From CALJIC01 sp039805565 (GTDB lineage Bacteria; Chloroflexota; Chloroflexia; Chloroflexales; Roseiflexaceae), in the NCBI GenBank assembly GCA_039805565.1, contig JBDLTZ010000073.1, positions 1 to 58,068 of the forward strand: a stretch of 58,068 nt of DNA. The letters run 5' to 3'. This document shows positions 41,240 to 49,437 of this stretch, piece by piece. The notes below the pieces were generated by a model that was not told the DNA's origin, ran no database searches, and saw nothing but the letters and a program-made list of their open reading frames with translations. A program made the translations under genes and the position numbers. How positions within the stretch are numbered: position 1 is the first letter of the stretch; every line of letters begins with the position of its first letter.

Positions 41240-41400
41240 CCGCCGACCACCGACGAATGACAAACGAACCGGGGTGTGACCGAAGCAGTACTGCCTCGAT
41301 CACACCCCGGCTTTATCGTTCGGCGTTCGGCGTTCAGCGTTCTGCGTTCAGCGTTCTGCGTTCAGCGTTCTGCGTTCGGCGTTCTGCGTTCTGCGTTCTA
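41239..41400. repeat. composite heptamer element, copy C, with terminator core
   Basis: Left part: degenerate GACCACC/GACGAAT units. Core hairpin: CCGGGGTGTGA (41269-41279) pairs perfectly with TCACACCCCGG (41300-41310); inside are CGAAGCAGTA (41281-41290) and GCAGTACTGC, which extend the stem, and CTTT follows. Right part: twelve uninterrupted heptamers from 41317 to 41400 (CGTTCGG, CGTTCAG, CGTTCTG types). The last unit, CGTTCTA, contains the TAG stop of the minus-strand clpP. It terminates both convergent genes and shares its core and the ATCGTT boundary with copies A and B. Confidence 0.88.
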
Positions 41401-41988
41401 CCGCTTCCCCTCCAGGATGTGGTCGATGAAGCCGTAGTCCTTCGCCTCCTGCGGCGTCATGAAGCGGTCGCGGCTGAAGTCGCGCGCGATCTCCTCGGAC
41501 GTGCGACCGGTATCCCGCGCCAGCAGCCCGTTGCCCAACTCCTGGATACGCAGCAGCTCACCCACGATACGCTCCAGGTCCGGCGCGTACCCCTCGGCGC
41601 CGCCGCCCGCCGGGTGGAAGTGAATCGTCGAGCGCGGCAGGGCGTAGCGCTTGCCCTTCGTGCCGCCGGCCAGCAGGATCGTGGCCATGCTCCCGGCCCG
41701 GCCGATGCAGACGGTGTTGACGTCGCAGCTGATCAGATTCATCGTGTCATAGATCGCCAGGCCGTCGCGAACGCTGCCGCCCGGGCTGTTGATGTAGAAC
41801 CAGATGTCGCGCGCCGGGTCGGTGTGCTGCAGGAACAGCAGCTGCGCCATGACCACCGAGGAGACCTCGTCGTCGATCGGCGTCCCCAGCAGCACCACTC
41901 GCTCCTGAAGCAGGCGCGAGAAGAGATCCCACGATCGCTCACCGCGCGGGGAGCGCTCGACGATGGTCGGTATCGGGACGTACGGCAT
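41398..41988 (-). CDS. clpP: ATP-dependent Clp protease proteolytic subunit (ClpP), divergent
   Basis: 196 aa from ATG 41988 with AGGAGG upstream; the open frame beyond is shadow of the GH35 gene. The fold markers are YINSPGGSVRDGLAIYD and TKGKRYALPRS. Catalytic Ser100 lies in GRAGSMAT, where the family norm is GQAASMGA. His125 aligns with the catalytic histidine, but the usual HQP that follows is reduced to HP. Asp170 is in ARDFSRDRF. So the triad is kept while the surrounding loop is unusual, as in secondary ClpP paralogues. It needs a ClpX/C partner not seen here. A minus-strand TATACT (complement of 42026-42031) is the likely -10. Confidence 0.92.
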   Translation of the reverse strand: MPYVPIPTIVERSPRGERSWDLFSRLLQERVVLLGTPIDDEVSSVVMAQLLFLQHTDPARDIWFYINSPGGSVRDGLAIYDTMNLISCDVNTVCIGRAGSMATILLAGGTKGKRYALPRSTIHFHPAGGGAEGYAPDLERIVGELLRIQELGNGLLARDTGRTSEEIARDFSRDRFMTPQEAKDYGFIDHILEGKR

Positions 41989-42055
41989 CGCTGGCCTCCT
42001 GCCTTCGCGTTTCAGAATGCTGATCAGTATAGCATATCCGCCGGTTGCCGGGCGC

Positions 42056-42084
42056 TTGACATCGGCCCGCCACTGACATACGCT
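42056..42084 (+). promoter_or_regulatory. promoter of the GH35 gene, leaderless start
   Basis: TTGACA (42056-42061), 17 bases, TACGCT (42079-42084), then six bases to ATG 42091. A full promoter with start site at the ATG, the clearest leaderless case in the window. It overlaps the divergent clpP upstream region. Confidence 0.72.
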
Positions 42085-42090
42085 ATCACC

Positions 42091-44784
42091 ATGCCCGACG
42101 CAAGCCAGTTCACGGCGGCGCCTCTCCTCTCGGCGGAGGTTCACTACTTCCGCCTCCCGCGCGACGACTGGGAGCTCATGCTCGTCCGCGCTCGGCAGAT
42201 CGGCGCCAACACGGTCTCCACCTACGTGCCCTGGTCCTGGCACGAGCCGCGGCCCGGCGCGCTGGACCTGGAGGGGCACACCGATCCGTGCCGTGACCTC
42301 GTGGGCTTCGTGCGGCTCTGCGGGCGCCTCGGCCTGCGCGTGATCCTCAAACCCGGCCCGTTCGTGGACGCGGAGCTGCTCGGCGGCGGCGTCCCCCCCT
42401 GGCTCCTGCTCGGCCACCCCGAGCTCCACGCCCTGCGGCCCGACGGCCTGCCCTGGCGCCACTCGGACAGCGGCCTGCCCCGCGCCTGCTACCTCCACCC
42501 GGCCTACCTCGAGGCCGCCCGCGGCTGGGTCCGCGCCTTCTCGCGAGCCGCCCTGCCGCTCCAGGCCCCTGGCGGCCCTGTGGTGGCGGTGCAGGTGGAC
42601 AACGAGACCCCCGGCGACGGCATGCTCCCGGCGGACATCGGGCTCGACCCGCGCCTGCGCCTGGACTACAACCCCTACGTGACCGATACCCTCTGGCCCG
42701 CCTGGCTGGCGCGAGCCGGCGACGAGGGAGCAAAGAGCAACGCCCAAGAGCCACGGAGCACCCACAACGCCCTCGCCTCTGCCGAGCCCTCGCCTCTCAC
42801 GCCTCACGCCTCACGACCCGCGTCTCACGACTCGAGCCTCCCGCGCTCCTTCGAGCCGCCCCGCTCTCTGGCCGACCTGCGCCGCTACGCGCTGCTCGAC
42901 GCCTTCGCCGACTGGTGCTGCGCCGAGGCGCTGGCGACGGTGGCAAGCTGGCTGCGCGAGGACGGCTGGCAGGTGGCACTGTTCCACGACCTGCTCGCGG
43001 CTCCGTGGGAGGCCGGCGGCACCATCGCCGACGCCCCCGGGCTGGCGCGCGCCGTGGGCTGGCTGGGGCACAACGTCTACGCCGAGGACGTGCGCGACCC
43101 GTTCGTAGGCAGGGGCGGGTACCAGCTCTCGTTCGAGGAGTACATCCACTTCGCGTACTGGCGCACGCGGCTGGTGCGCTCGCTCAGCCCCGGCTACCCG
43201 GCCTTCGTGCCCGAGATCAGCGCCGCGCAGGACTTCTTCTTCGCCGCGCCGCTGCTGGGGGGGGCGCAGGCGCTCAACATCTACCCGCTGGCCCAGGTCC
43301 AGCCAGACAACCCCAGGGCCGCCGCGTACCCGCGCTGGGCCATGGAGGCCCCCGTGCGTCCGGATGGCAGCGTGCGCCGCCGGCTCTGGAATGCCAAGCC
43401 CCTGCTCACACTACTGGCCGCCGCCGGCGCAGACTTCGCCGCCTCCCGCTCCCCCGCCGCCGTGGCCCTGGGCTACTCCCACGTCCCCGAGCGCGTCGGC
43501 GCGTGGGTCTCCCGCCCGGGCTACCTGCGCGGCGGGCGCGCCTGGAACCCCGAGGAGCCCGAGCTGCGCGAGGCGGCGGCCGGGACCGACCACGGGACGC
43601 GCGGCCAGCTGCTCGCGCAGAGCCTGCTGCGGGCCGGCGTGAGCTTCGACGTGGTGGACCTGGACTCGGCCGCGCCCGAGAAGCTCGCGCGCCACCCGCT
43701 ACTGCTGGTGCCGGCCTGCGGCCTGCTGGCCCGCGCCACCCAGCGGAAGCTCGCCGGCTGCGGCAACCTCGCGCTGGTCGGCGACGCCCACCCGCGTCTC
43801 GATGAGCGCCTGGAGCCCTCCAGCGGCCTGCCTGACCCGCCCATGCGCCTCCCAGAGGATCTCGACGGCACCGAAGTTGCGGAGCTACTCGAGGAGCGTG
43901 GCCTGGCGGCGCGCCACGGCTGGGCCGACGCCGCCGACGTAGACGTGGCGGTGCGCTACGGCCCCGAGCACACCTACATCCTGGTGGCAAACCGCCGCCC
44001 CACGGCGTACAGCGGCACGATCGCCTACCGCTCCCCCGCCGGCGAAGTGCTCCACATGCACCTCAGCCTCGGGCCGCTTCGCGTGGGCGCGGTGATGATG
44101 CGCGGCGATGAGGTGGTCGGCGCGGCGTTCGGCGGCGATGGCTCCGAGGGTGGCTGGCTCGCGCGCGGTATGTTCAGCAGCGTCGTGTTCAACACGGGGG
44201 CAGGGGCGGCCGCGCCCTGTGGGGCCGGGCTGCTGCTGACGGCGGCCCAAAGCGGGCGCTTTCAGCTGCGCCGCCGCGATGGGTGGGATGACATGGTCGC
44301 CTACCGGCTGCTGCTCGGCGGGGAGCTCACGCTGGCGTCTGTCCAGGTCGAGGCGACCCACGCCAGCGTGCCGTATGTGGCCGAGGACGAGCAGGGATGT
44401 ACGGACATGTACCTGCTGCTCCCCGCCGCTTCCGACGTGCCGCCCGACCTGCACGGCTACCTGGTCACGCTGCTCGAGGCGCGCGCGTCGATGCTGCTAC
44501 GCCTCGCGCGCGGCGACACGGACAGCACCTTCGCCCAGGCCGCCACAGAGCTCGAGGCGCTCGCGGCGCGCTCCTTCAAGCTCGAGGAGTATGGTGTCGC
44601 ATGGGCCGCATCAGCCGAGGCCTGCGGCCCGCCGATCGAGGTGCTCGCACGCGACCTGGCCAGTGCACGTGGGGAATACGCCGCAGGGCTCCTGGACGCC
44701 GCCGCGTACGCCGAGCGGGAGCGCAGCCTCTCGTGGGCGCTCGGAATAGCAGCGCGCGCGAGCCTCGCCAGTGACCGAGAGTGA
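42091..44784 (+). CDS. GH35 family beta-galactosidase-like glycoside hydrolase
   Basis: 897 aa from ATG 42091, set by the promoter. TIM barrel in residues about 10-400: EVHYFRLPRDDWELML, GANTVSTYVPWSWHEP, VILKPGPFVDAE, acid/base Glu172 in VQVDNETPGDG and nucleophile Glu375 in FVPEISAAQDFFF, as in GH35. Beta domains follow to about residue 800, then a C-terminal helical part. No signal peptide, so probably cytoplasmic. Residues about 210-252 (GAKSNAQEPRSTHNAL, then SPLTPHASRPASHDSS) are encoded by heptamer-type repeat DNA (42722-42850) inserted in frame in the barrel, between a WxxWLxR segment and the next helix. Followed by an oxidoreductase and glycan-related genes, suggesting sugar use. Confidence 0.88.
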   Translation: MPDASQFTAAPLLSAEVHYFRLPRDDWELMLVRARQIGANTVSTYVPWSWHEPRPGALDLEGHTDPCRDLVGFVRLCGRLGLRVILKPGPFVDAELLGGGVPPWLLLGHPELHALRPDGLPWRHSDSGLPRACYLHPAYLEAARGWVRAFSRAALPLQAPGGPVVAVQVDNETPGDGMLPADIGLDPRLRLDYNPYVTDTLWPAWLARAGDEGAKSNAQEPRSTHNALASAEPSPLTPHASRPASHDSSLPRSFEPPRSLADLRRYALLDAFADWCCAEALATVASWLREDGWQVALFHDLLAAPWEAGGTIADAPGLARAVGWLGHNVYAEDVRDPFVGRGGYQLSFEEYIHFAYWRTRLVRSLSPGYPAFVPEISAAQDFFFAAPLLGGAQALNIYPLAQVQPDNPRAAAYPRWAMEAPVRPDGSVRRRLWNAKPLLTLLAAAGADFAASRSPAAVALGYSHVPERVGAWVSRPGYLRGGRAWNPEEPELREAAAGTDHGTRGQLLAQSLLRAGVSFDVVDLDSAAPEKLARHPLLLVPACGLLARATQRKLAGCGNLALVGDAHPRLDERLEPSSGLPDPPMRLPEDLDGTEVAELLEERGLAARHGWADAADVDVAVRYGPEHTYILVANRRPTAYSGTIAYRSPAGEVLHMHLSLGPLRVGAVMMRGDEVVGAAFGGDGSEGGWLARGMFSSVVFNTGAGAAAPCGAGLLLTAAQSGRFQLRRRDGWDDMVAYRLLLGGELTLASVQVEATHASVPYVAEDEQGCTDMYLLLPAASDVPPDLHGYLVTLLEARASMLLRLARGDTDSTFAQAATELEALAARSFKLEEYGVAWAASAEACGPPIEVLARDLASARGEYAAGLLDAAAYAERERSLSWALGIAARASLASDRE
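42722..42850. repeat. in-frame heptamer insertion inside the GH35 gene
   Basis: Units of the CCTCACG/TCTCACG type occur from about 42778 to 42838 (CTCTCAC, GCCTCAC, GCCTCAC, GACCCGC, GTCTCAC, GACTCGA), with looser related sequence before. They match intergenic arrays elsewhere in the window but here keep the reading frame and contain no stop. Confidence 0.7.
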
Positions 44785-44819
44785 CATCGAGCGCCCCTCG
44801 AAACCATAGGAGGACTGCC

Positions 44820-45836
44820 ATGCGAGTTGCGCTGATCGGCTCCGGCTACATCGCGCGCCGCCACGCGGCCGCGATCCGCAGCTGCGGCGCCGAGCTTGCC
44901 GCCGCGGTGAACTGGCGCCCCGAGTCGCTGGCGCGGCTCGCCGCCGAGCTGGATGTCCCCCGGACCTACGCGAGCCTCAAGGAGCTGCTGGCGGCGGGGG
45001 ACGTGGACGCCGCCGTGGTCTGCACGCCGAACGCGCTCCACGCGCCGCAGGCCGAGACGCTGCTGGGCGCCGGGCTGCACGTGCTGGTGGAGAAGCCGAT
45101 GGCCGCTGACGCGGCGCAGGCGCGCGCCATGGCTGCCGCCGCAAGCCGCAGCGGGCGCACGCTGATGGTGGCCCACTGCTGGCGCTTCGACAGCGAGGTG
45201 ATGCACCTGCGGGCCTACGTCCAGGCTGGCGAGCTGGGCGCGATCGTGCGGACGCGCGGCTACGGCATCCACACCGGCTGGGGGCCCGGGGGCTGGTTCG
45301 CCGACCCGGCGCTCTCCGGCGGCGGGGCCCTGGCGGATATGGGCGTCCACGCGATCGACACCGCCCGCTTCCTGCTCGGCGACCCGCGTGCCGCGGCGGT
45401 CTACGCCCACATCGGCACCCACTACGGCGAGGGGCGGGTGGACGACACGGCGCTGCTGATGATCACCTGGGAGGGCGGGGCGGTCTCGTACGTCGAGGCC
45501 GGCTGGCGTCACCCGCACACCGACGGCCCGGCGGCCGCCACGCAGCTCTATGGCACGCAGGGGTTCGGGCAGCTCTTCCCCACCACCCTCAAGCTGCGGC
45601 GCCACGACCGCACCGCCGAGGTCCGCCCGAGCTTTCCGCCGCGCGCCGACCACACGCCGCAGCAGATGTACGACCGCCAGATGGCCGCCTTCCTCCACGC
45701 GGCGCGCACCGGCGAGCCGGCCTCCCCCGGCCCCGAGGACGGTCTGGAGATCATGCAGATCGTGGACGCGGCCTACGAGTCGGGCCGCACCGGCGCCGCG
45801 GTACAATTGCTCAGGTCCTCCGAGGTTGGCGGCTGA
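44820..45836 (+). CDS. Gfo/Idh/MocA family oxidoreductase
   Basis: 338 aa from ATG 44820 with AGGAGG upstream; 35 bases after the GH35 gene, so likely one transcript. NAD(P)-binding start VALIGSGYIARRHAAAI, the conserved VCTPNALHAPQAETLL and LHVLVEKPMAAD (with the catalytic-region EKP), then the substrate half with GGGALADMGVHAIDTARFLLG, where Asp/His form the usual active site. Members oxidise or epimerise sugars and inositols. With GH35 upstream it probably handles a sugar released from a glycoside, but the exact sugar cannot be named. Confidence 0.92.
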   Translation: MRVALIGSGYIARRHAAAIRSCGAELAAAVNWRPESLARLAAELDVPRTYASLKELLAAGDVDAAVVCTPNALHAPQAETLLGAGLHVLVEKPMAADAAQARAMAAAASRSGRTLMVAHCWRFDSEVMHLRAYVQAGELGAIVRTRGYGIHTGWGPGGWFADPALSGGGALADMGVHAIDTARFLLGDPRAAAVYAHIGTHYGEGRVDDTALLMITWEGGAVSYVEAGWRHPHTDGPAAATQLYGTQGFGQLFPTTLKLRRHDRTAEVRPSFPPRADHTPQQMYDRQMAAFLHAARTGEPASPGPEDGLEIMQIVDAAYESGRTGAAVQLLRSSEVGG

Positions 45837-45885
45837 GCCACACCACAGGCCGAAGAGACCTGGGCCATATCACAGGCGCCAGTGC

Positions 45886-45891
45886 TACAAT
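45886..45891 (+). promoter_or_regulatory. -10-like element before the membrane protein gene
   Basis: TACAAT (45886-45891) would start transcription near 45898 and leave about 28 bases containing AAGGAG before ATG 45926. It overlaps an alternative ATG at 45890, which argues for the later start. No strong -35 is visible. Confidence 0.45.
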
Positions 45892-45925
45892 GCAAACAGC
45901 AGTTTCCCACGAGACGAAGGAGCCT

Positions 45926-47500
45926 ATGCACGCCCGTCCCCTCCACTCGAACCGAGCACTCTCCCTGCTGGGGTGGTACGCACTGGGCGCCTCGCTGGCG
46001 CTGGCGTACACGCGCTTGGGTCAGGCGAACCTCCCGCCTCAGGCGCTGTTCAACTCCGACATGTTCTACCTGCCCGCGCTGTACCTCGACATCATGCGTG
46101 GTGGAGCTGTGAGCGCGTGGCGGCTCACACCCGCGCCGTATTTCTTCCCGGATATGCCGCTCTACTTCGGTCTCCACGCCATCACCGGCGGGCCGCGGGC
46201 CGCGCTTGTGGTCTATGGCGTCGTGCAGGTGATCACGCTCGTGGTCCTGGTCCAGCGGATCGCAACGCGTCTGGTAGACTCAGACATCGTGAGGCCGCTC
46301 GTTCTCCTGGGTGGGGCGGGGCTCGTGCTTGCGGTTACGGCAAGGTACGTACCCTACACGTTCGCGCTGCTCCAGCCAACCACACACTTCAGCGTTGTGC
46401 TGGCAGCGGCGGCTGGGCTGCTGATTGTGCTCGACGCGCTGGTGGCGCCGTCACCCGGATACCGCGCGCCACTCCTGACAGCGCTGACTGTCCTCGCGGT
46501 GGCCTCGGATATCCTCTTCATCGTCCAGTTCGTCGCCCCGACCGTGGCCGCGCTGGCGCTCCTGGCAGTTGCGGGGTACCGCGACCGACGCCGCCTGCTG
46601 CTCCTCGCCGGAGGGATGGCGCTCGGGACGGCGGCAGGGCTGTACGGCGGCCTCGCGCTGCTACACAATACGGCAGTGGAGTCCTATATCTCTTTCGGCT
46701 GGGAGAACGCTTTGAGGGGGAGTGAAGAGCTGCACGCGTGGCTCGCCTCCGAGGTGCGGGCGGGGCCAGGGGCGCTCATCGTATCCGCAATGGCCATCGC
46801 CCTCTGCGCCTTGCTCGCCGTGGGCCAGGTCAGGCGGGCGCAAGGCGTACGCTACGAGCAGCTCTTCGCCCTGGCATACCTCCCGGCGGCAGCAGGGATC
46901 AACGTGCTGTTCGTCATCGCGGCCGGGCGCGCGGACTTCATGCGCTACATCATCCTGCCGGTCGTCGCGGGGCTCCTGGCCTGGCCCATGCTCATGGGAG
47001 CGGCAACCTCCCGCGTGGCGGGGATGCGACGCGCGGCTGCGAACGCAGCGATCGCGCTGGCGCTCGGAGGGGTGCTGCTGGCGAGCGCGCTTCAGGTGAG
47101 CGCAGGGGCAATCCACGGCCTCCTCTGGGACACCCCGCCACTCGTACACTGCCTGGACGAGCAGGCTGCGGCACGCGGACTCCGGCACGGCATCTCCAAT
47201 TACTGGCAGGCTAAGTATATCTCGGTGCTCTCGCGTCAAGGGCTCCACGTCGTGCAGGTGCAGCCGGATCTCACGCCGTTCCACTGGATTAACAGCATCG
47301 AGTGGTACGACCGAGACTTCGAGTTCATCATCATTGACGAGGCCAGCGAGGGCTGGCACTTGCTCAGCCAAGAGCTGATCGTCAGTCGCTTCGGCGAGCC
47401 CGCCGACACATTCCGCTGTGGCGCGAGCCTTGCACTCGTGTACGACACGCCTGTGTTCAGCGGCCAGTTTCGGGACGATCTGCTCCTCGGCGCGCGTTAG
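45926..47500 (+). CDS. polytopic membrane protein, GT-C-like
   Basis: 524 aa from ATG 45926 (AAGGAG upstream). About ten hydrophobic helices and a soluble C-terminal portion (residues about 395-524). The first outside loop has NSDMFYLPALYLDIMRGG, with acidic residues placed as in GT-C glycosyltransferases, followed by WRLTPAPYFFPDMPLYF. The C-terminal part (SNYWQAKYISVLSRQGLHVV; IEWYDRDFEFIIIDE) resembles the outer domain of dolichol-phosphate-sugar-dependent enzymes. No named family is recognised with certainty; a lipid-linked sugar transferase is the best guess. Flanked by sugar-related genes, which fits. Confidence 0.7.
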   Translation: MHARPLHSNRALSLLGWYALGASLALAYTRLGQANLPPQALFNSDMFYLPALYLDIMRGGAVSAWRLTPAPYFFPDMPLYFGLHAITGGPRAALVVYGVVQVITLVVLVQRIATRLVDSDIVRPLVLLGGAGLVLAVTARYVPYTFALLQPTTHFSVVLAAAAGLLIVLDALVAPSPGYRAPLLTALTVLAVASDILFIVQFVAPTVAALALLAVAGYRDRRRLLLLAGGMALGTAAGLYGGLALLHNTAVESYISFGWENALRGSEELHAWLASEVRAGPGALIVSAMAIALCALLAVGQVRRAQGVRYEQLFALAYLPAAAGINVLFVIAAGRADFMRYIILPVVAGLLAWPMLMGAATSRVAGMRRAAANAAIALALGGVLLASALQVSAGAIHGLLWDTPPLVHCLDEQAAARGLRHGISNYWQAKYISVLSRQGLHVVQVQPDLTPFHWINSIEWYDRDFEFIIIDEASEGWHLLSQELIVSRFGEPADTFRCGASLALVYDTPVFSGQFRDDLLLGAR

Positions 47501-47622
47501 GGCGCTGGGTTTCGGTTGAGTCATGGAGGCCATAGAACACAGCCAAGTTCGTGCTCACTCGCCGCGCCCTCTGAGACTCAGGGAGCTGATCTGCGCTGTA
47601 GACCATCAAAGGAGACAGCACC

Positions 47623-48849
47623 ATGGCACAGCTAGCAATCAATGGCGGCACCCCGGTGCGGAAAGACGCGTACCCCACCTGGCCGGTGTGGGATCAGCGC
47701 GAGGTGGACGCGGTCACGGCGGTGGTGCGCAGCGGGCGCTGGGGAGGCTTCCCCGAGCCCGGCCCGCACGCGGCCGCGTTCGCGCGGAGGTTCGCCGAGT
47801 ACCACGGCGCCAAGCACGGCATCTGCATGGCCAACGGCACCATCACGCTGATCGTCTCGCTGCGCGCCGCCGGCATCGGCCTGGGCGACGAGGTGATCGT
47901 GCCGGGCTACACCTTCGCCGCCACCGCGCTCGCCCCGATGGAGGCCGGCGCCATCCCTGTGATCGTCGATATCGACCCCGCCAACTACTGTATCGACCCG
48001 AAGGCGGTCGAGGCCGCGATCACGCCGCGGACGCGCGCGATCATGCCGGTGCACCTCGGCTCGCTGGTGGCCGACATGGACGCGATCATGGATATCGCCC
48101 GCCGCCACAACCTGGTGGTGGTGGAGGACTGCGCGCATGCCCACGGCGCCCAGTGGCGCGGGCGGGGCGTGGGGGCGATCGGCCACCTCGGCTCGTTCAG
48201 CATGCAGTCCTCGAAGCTGATGACCTCGGGCGAGGGCGGCATCGTGCTGACGGACGACGACCGGCTGGCCGAGCTGTGCCACTCGCTGATCGACTGCGGC
48301 CGCCCAAAGGACCCCGAGGGGCAGAACGTCACCTTCGGCGCGAACTACCGCCTGAGCGAGCTCCAGGCCGCGATGCTCGAGGTGGCGATGGAGCGCCTGC
48401 CGGAGCAGACGGCGCTGCGCGAGGAGCACGCCGCCTACCTGGACGAGGCGCTCTCGGAGATCGAGGGGGTGCGCGTGCTGCGCCGCGACGAGCGCATCAC
48501 GCGGCGGGCTGTCTTCGAGTACATCTTTGCGATCGACACGGCGGCGTTCGGCGGCGCGCCGAAGGCGCGCATCCTGGCGGCCCTGCACGCCGAGGGCATC
48601 CCGGTGGGCGGCGGCTACGCCCCGATGCACAGCTACGACCTGTTCCGCCCCACGGCGCAGAACCACCCGGTGGCGAAGCTCTACCCGGAGCGCTTCGACT
48701 TCAGCAAGCTGCGCCTGCCCGCGGCAGAGCACGCCTCCAGCAGCGAGGCGGTGTGGCTCAACCAGCGCGCGTTCCTGGCCGACCGCGACGGCGTGGACCA
48801 GGTCGTGGAGGCGGTGCGCAAAGTGCAGCAGGGGGCAGCGGCCTTATGA
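47623..48849 (+). CDS. DegT/DnrJ/EryC1 family PLP aminotransferase
   Basis: 408 aa from ATG 47623 with AAAGGAG upstream. Start AINGGTPVRKDAYPTWP and WGGFPEPGPHAAAFARRFAEYHG are family-typical. The PLP site shows EDCAHAHGAQWRGRGVG and Schiff-base Lys198 in SMQSSKLMTSGEGG, then GANYRLSELQAAM. Members transaminate keto-sugars (nucleotide sugars or scyllo-inosose). Together with the oxidoreductase at 44820 this makes the usual oxidise-then-aminate pair for an amino sugar or aminocyclitol. Its stop overlaps the start of the tag gene by four bases. Confidence 0.93.
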   Translation: MAQLAINGGTPVRKDAYPTWPVWDQREVDAVTAVVRSGRWGGFPEPGPHAAAFARRFAEYHGAKHGICMANGTITLIVSLRAAGIGLGDEVIVPGYTFAATALAPMEAGAIPVIVDIDPANYCIDPKAVEAAITPRTRAIMPVHLGSLVADMDAIMDIARRHNLVVVEDCAHAHGAQWRGRGVGAIGHLGSFSMQSSKLMTSGEGGIVLTDDDRLAELCHSLIDCGRPKDPEGQNVTFGANYRLSELQAAMLEVAMERLPEQTALREEHAAYLDEALSEIEGVRVLRRDERITRRAVFEYIFAIDTAAFGGAPKARILAALHAEGIPVGGGYAPMHSYDLFRPTAQNHPVAKLYPERFDFSKLRLPAAEHASSSEAVWLNQRAFLADRDGVDQVVEAVRKVQQGAAAL

Positions 48850-49427
48850 CCGGGGAGCCGATGACCCGCTGCTGGTGGGCGGGGAGCGACCCCACCTACA
48901 TCGCCTACCACGACACGGAGTGGGGCGTGCCGGTCCACGACGACCGCACGCTGTTCGAGTTCCTGGTTCTCGAGGGCGCACAGGCCGGGCTGAGCTGGAT
49001 CACGATCCTGCGCAAGCGGCCGGCCTACCGCGAGGCGTTCGACGGCTTCGACGCCCAGCGGGTGGCGGCCTACGGCCCCGAGAAGGTGGCCGAGCTGCTC
49101 CAGAACCCAGGCATCGTCCGCAACCGCCTGAAGGTCGATTCGGCCGTGACGAACGCCCGCGCGTTCCTCAGGGTGCAGGAGGAGTTCGGTAGCTTCGACG
49201 CCTACATCTGGCGCTTCGTGGGCGGGCGGCCCATCCAGAACACGTGGAGCTCAATGAAAGAGGTCCCCGCCGAGACGGGCGAGTCGCGGGCGCTGAGCAA
49301 GGACCTGATCCGCCGCGGGTTCCGCTTCGTCGGACCGACGATCATGTACGCGCACATGCAGGCCACCGGTATGGTGAACGACCACCTGACGAGCTGCCCG
49401 CGCCACGTCGAGCTCGGCGGCAGCTAG
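48846..49427 (+). CDS. tag: DNA-3-methyladenine glycosylase I
   Basis: 193 aa from ATG 48846 (ATGA overlap with the upstream gene); a second ATG at 48861, giving MTRCWW as in most homologues, is an equally good start. Removes 3-methyladenine from DNA in base-excision repair. RCWWAGSDPTYIAYHDTEWGVPVHDDRTLFEFLVLEGAQAGLSW (in two stretches) contains the zinc ligands Cys and His and the catalytic-pocket Glu; the other ligands are in YAHMQATGMVNDHLTSC. Complete, with the aromatic pocket residues present. Coupling to a sugar aminotransferase is probably just operon economy. Confidence 0.95.
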   Translation: MTGEPMTRCWWAGSDPTYIAYHDTEWGVPVHDDRTLFEFLVLEGAQAGLSWITILRKRPAYREAFDGFDAQRVAAYGPEKVAELLQNPGIVRNRLKVDSAVTNARAFLRVQEEFGSFDAYIWRFVGGRPIQNTWSSMKEVPAETGESRALSKDLIRRGFRFVGPTIMYAHMQATGMVNDHLTSCPRHVELGGS

Positions 49428-49437
49428 GGCACCGCCG

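Noticed and set aside
41317..41400. Considered as a CRISPR array
   Set aside because: Units are 7 bases, directly adjacent, with no spacers and no cas genes.
41236..42090. Long upstream extension of the GH35 frame
   Set aside because: It translates heptamer repeats and the antisense of clpP; promoter and homology place the start at 42091.
47523..48845. Upstream extension of the tag frame across the DegT gene
   Set aside because: The extension is an out-of-frame reading of the aminotransferase; Tag begins at 48846 or 48861.
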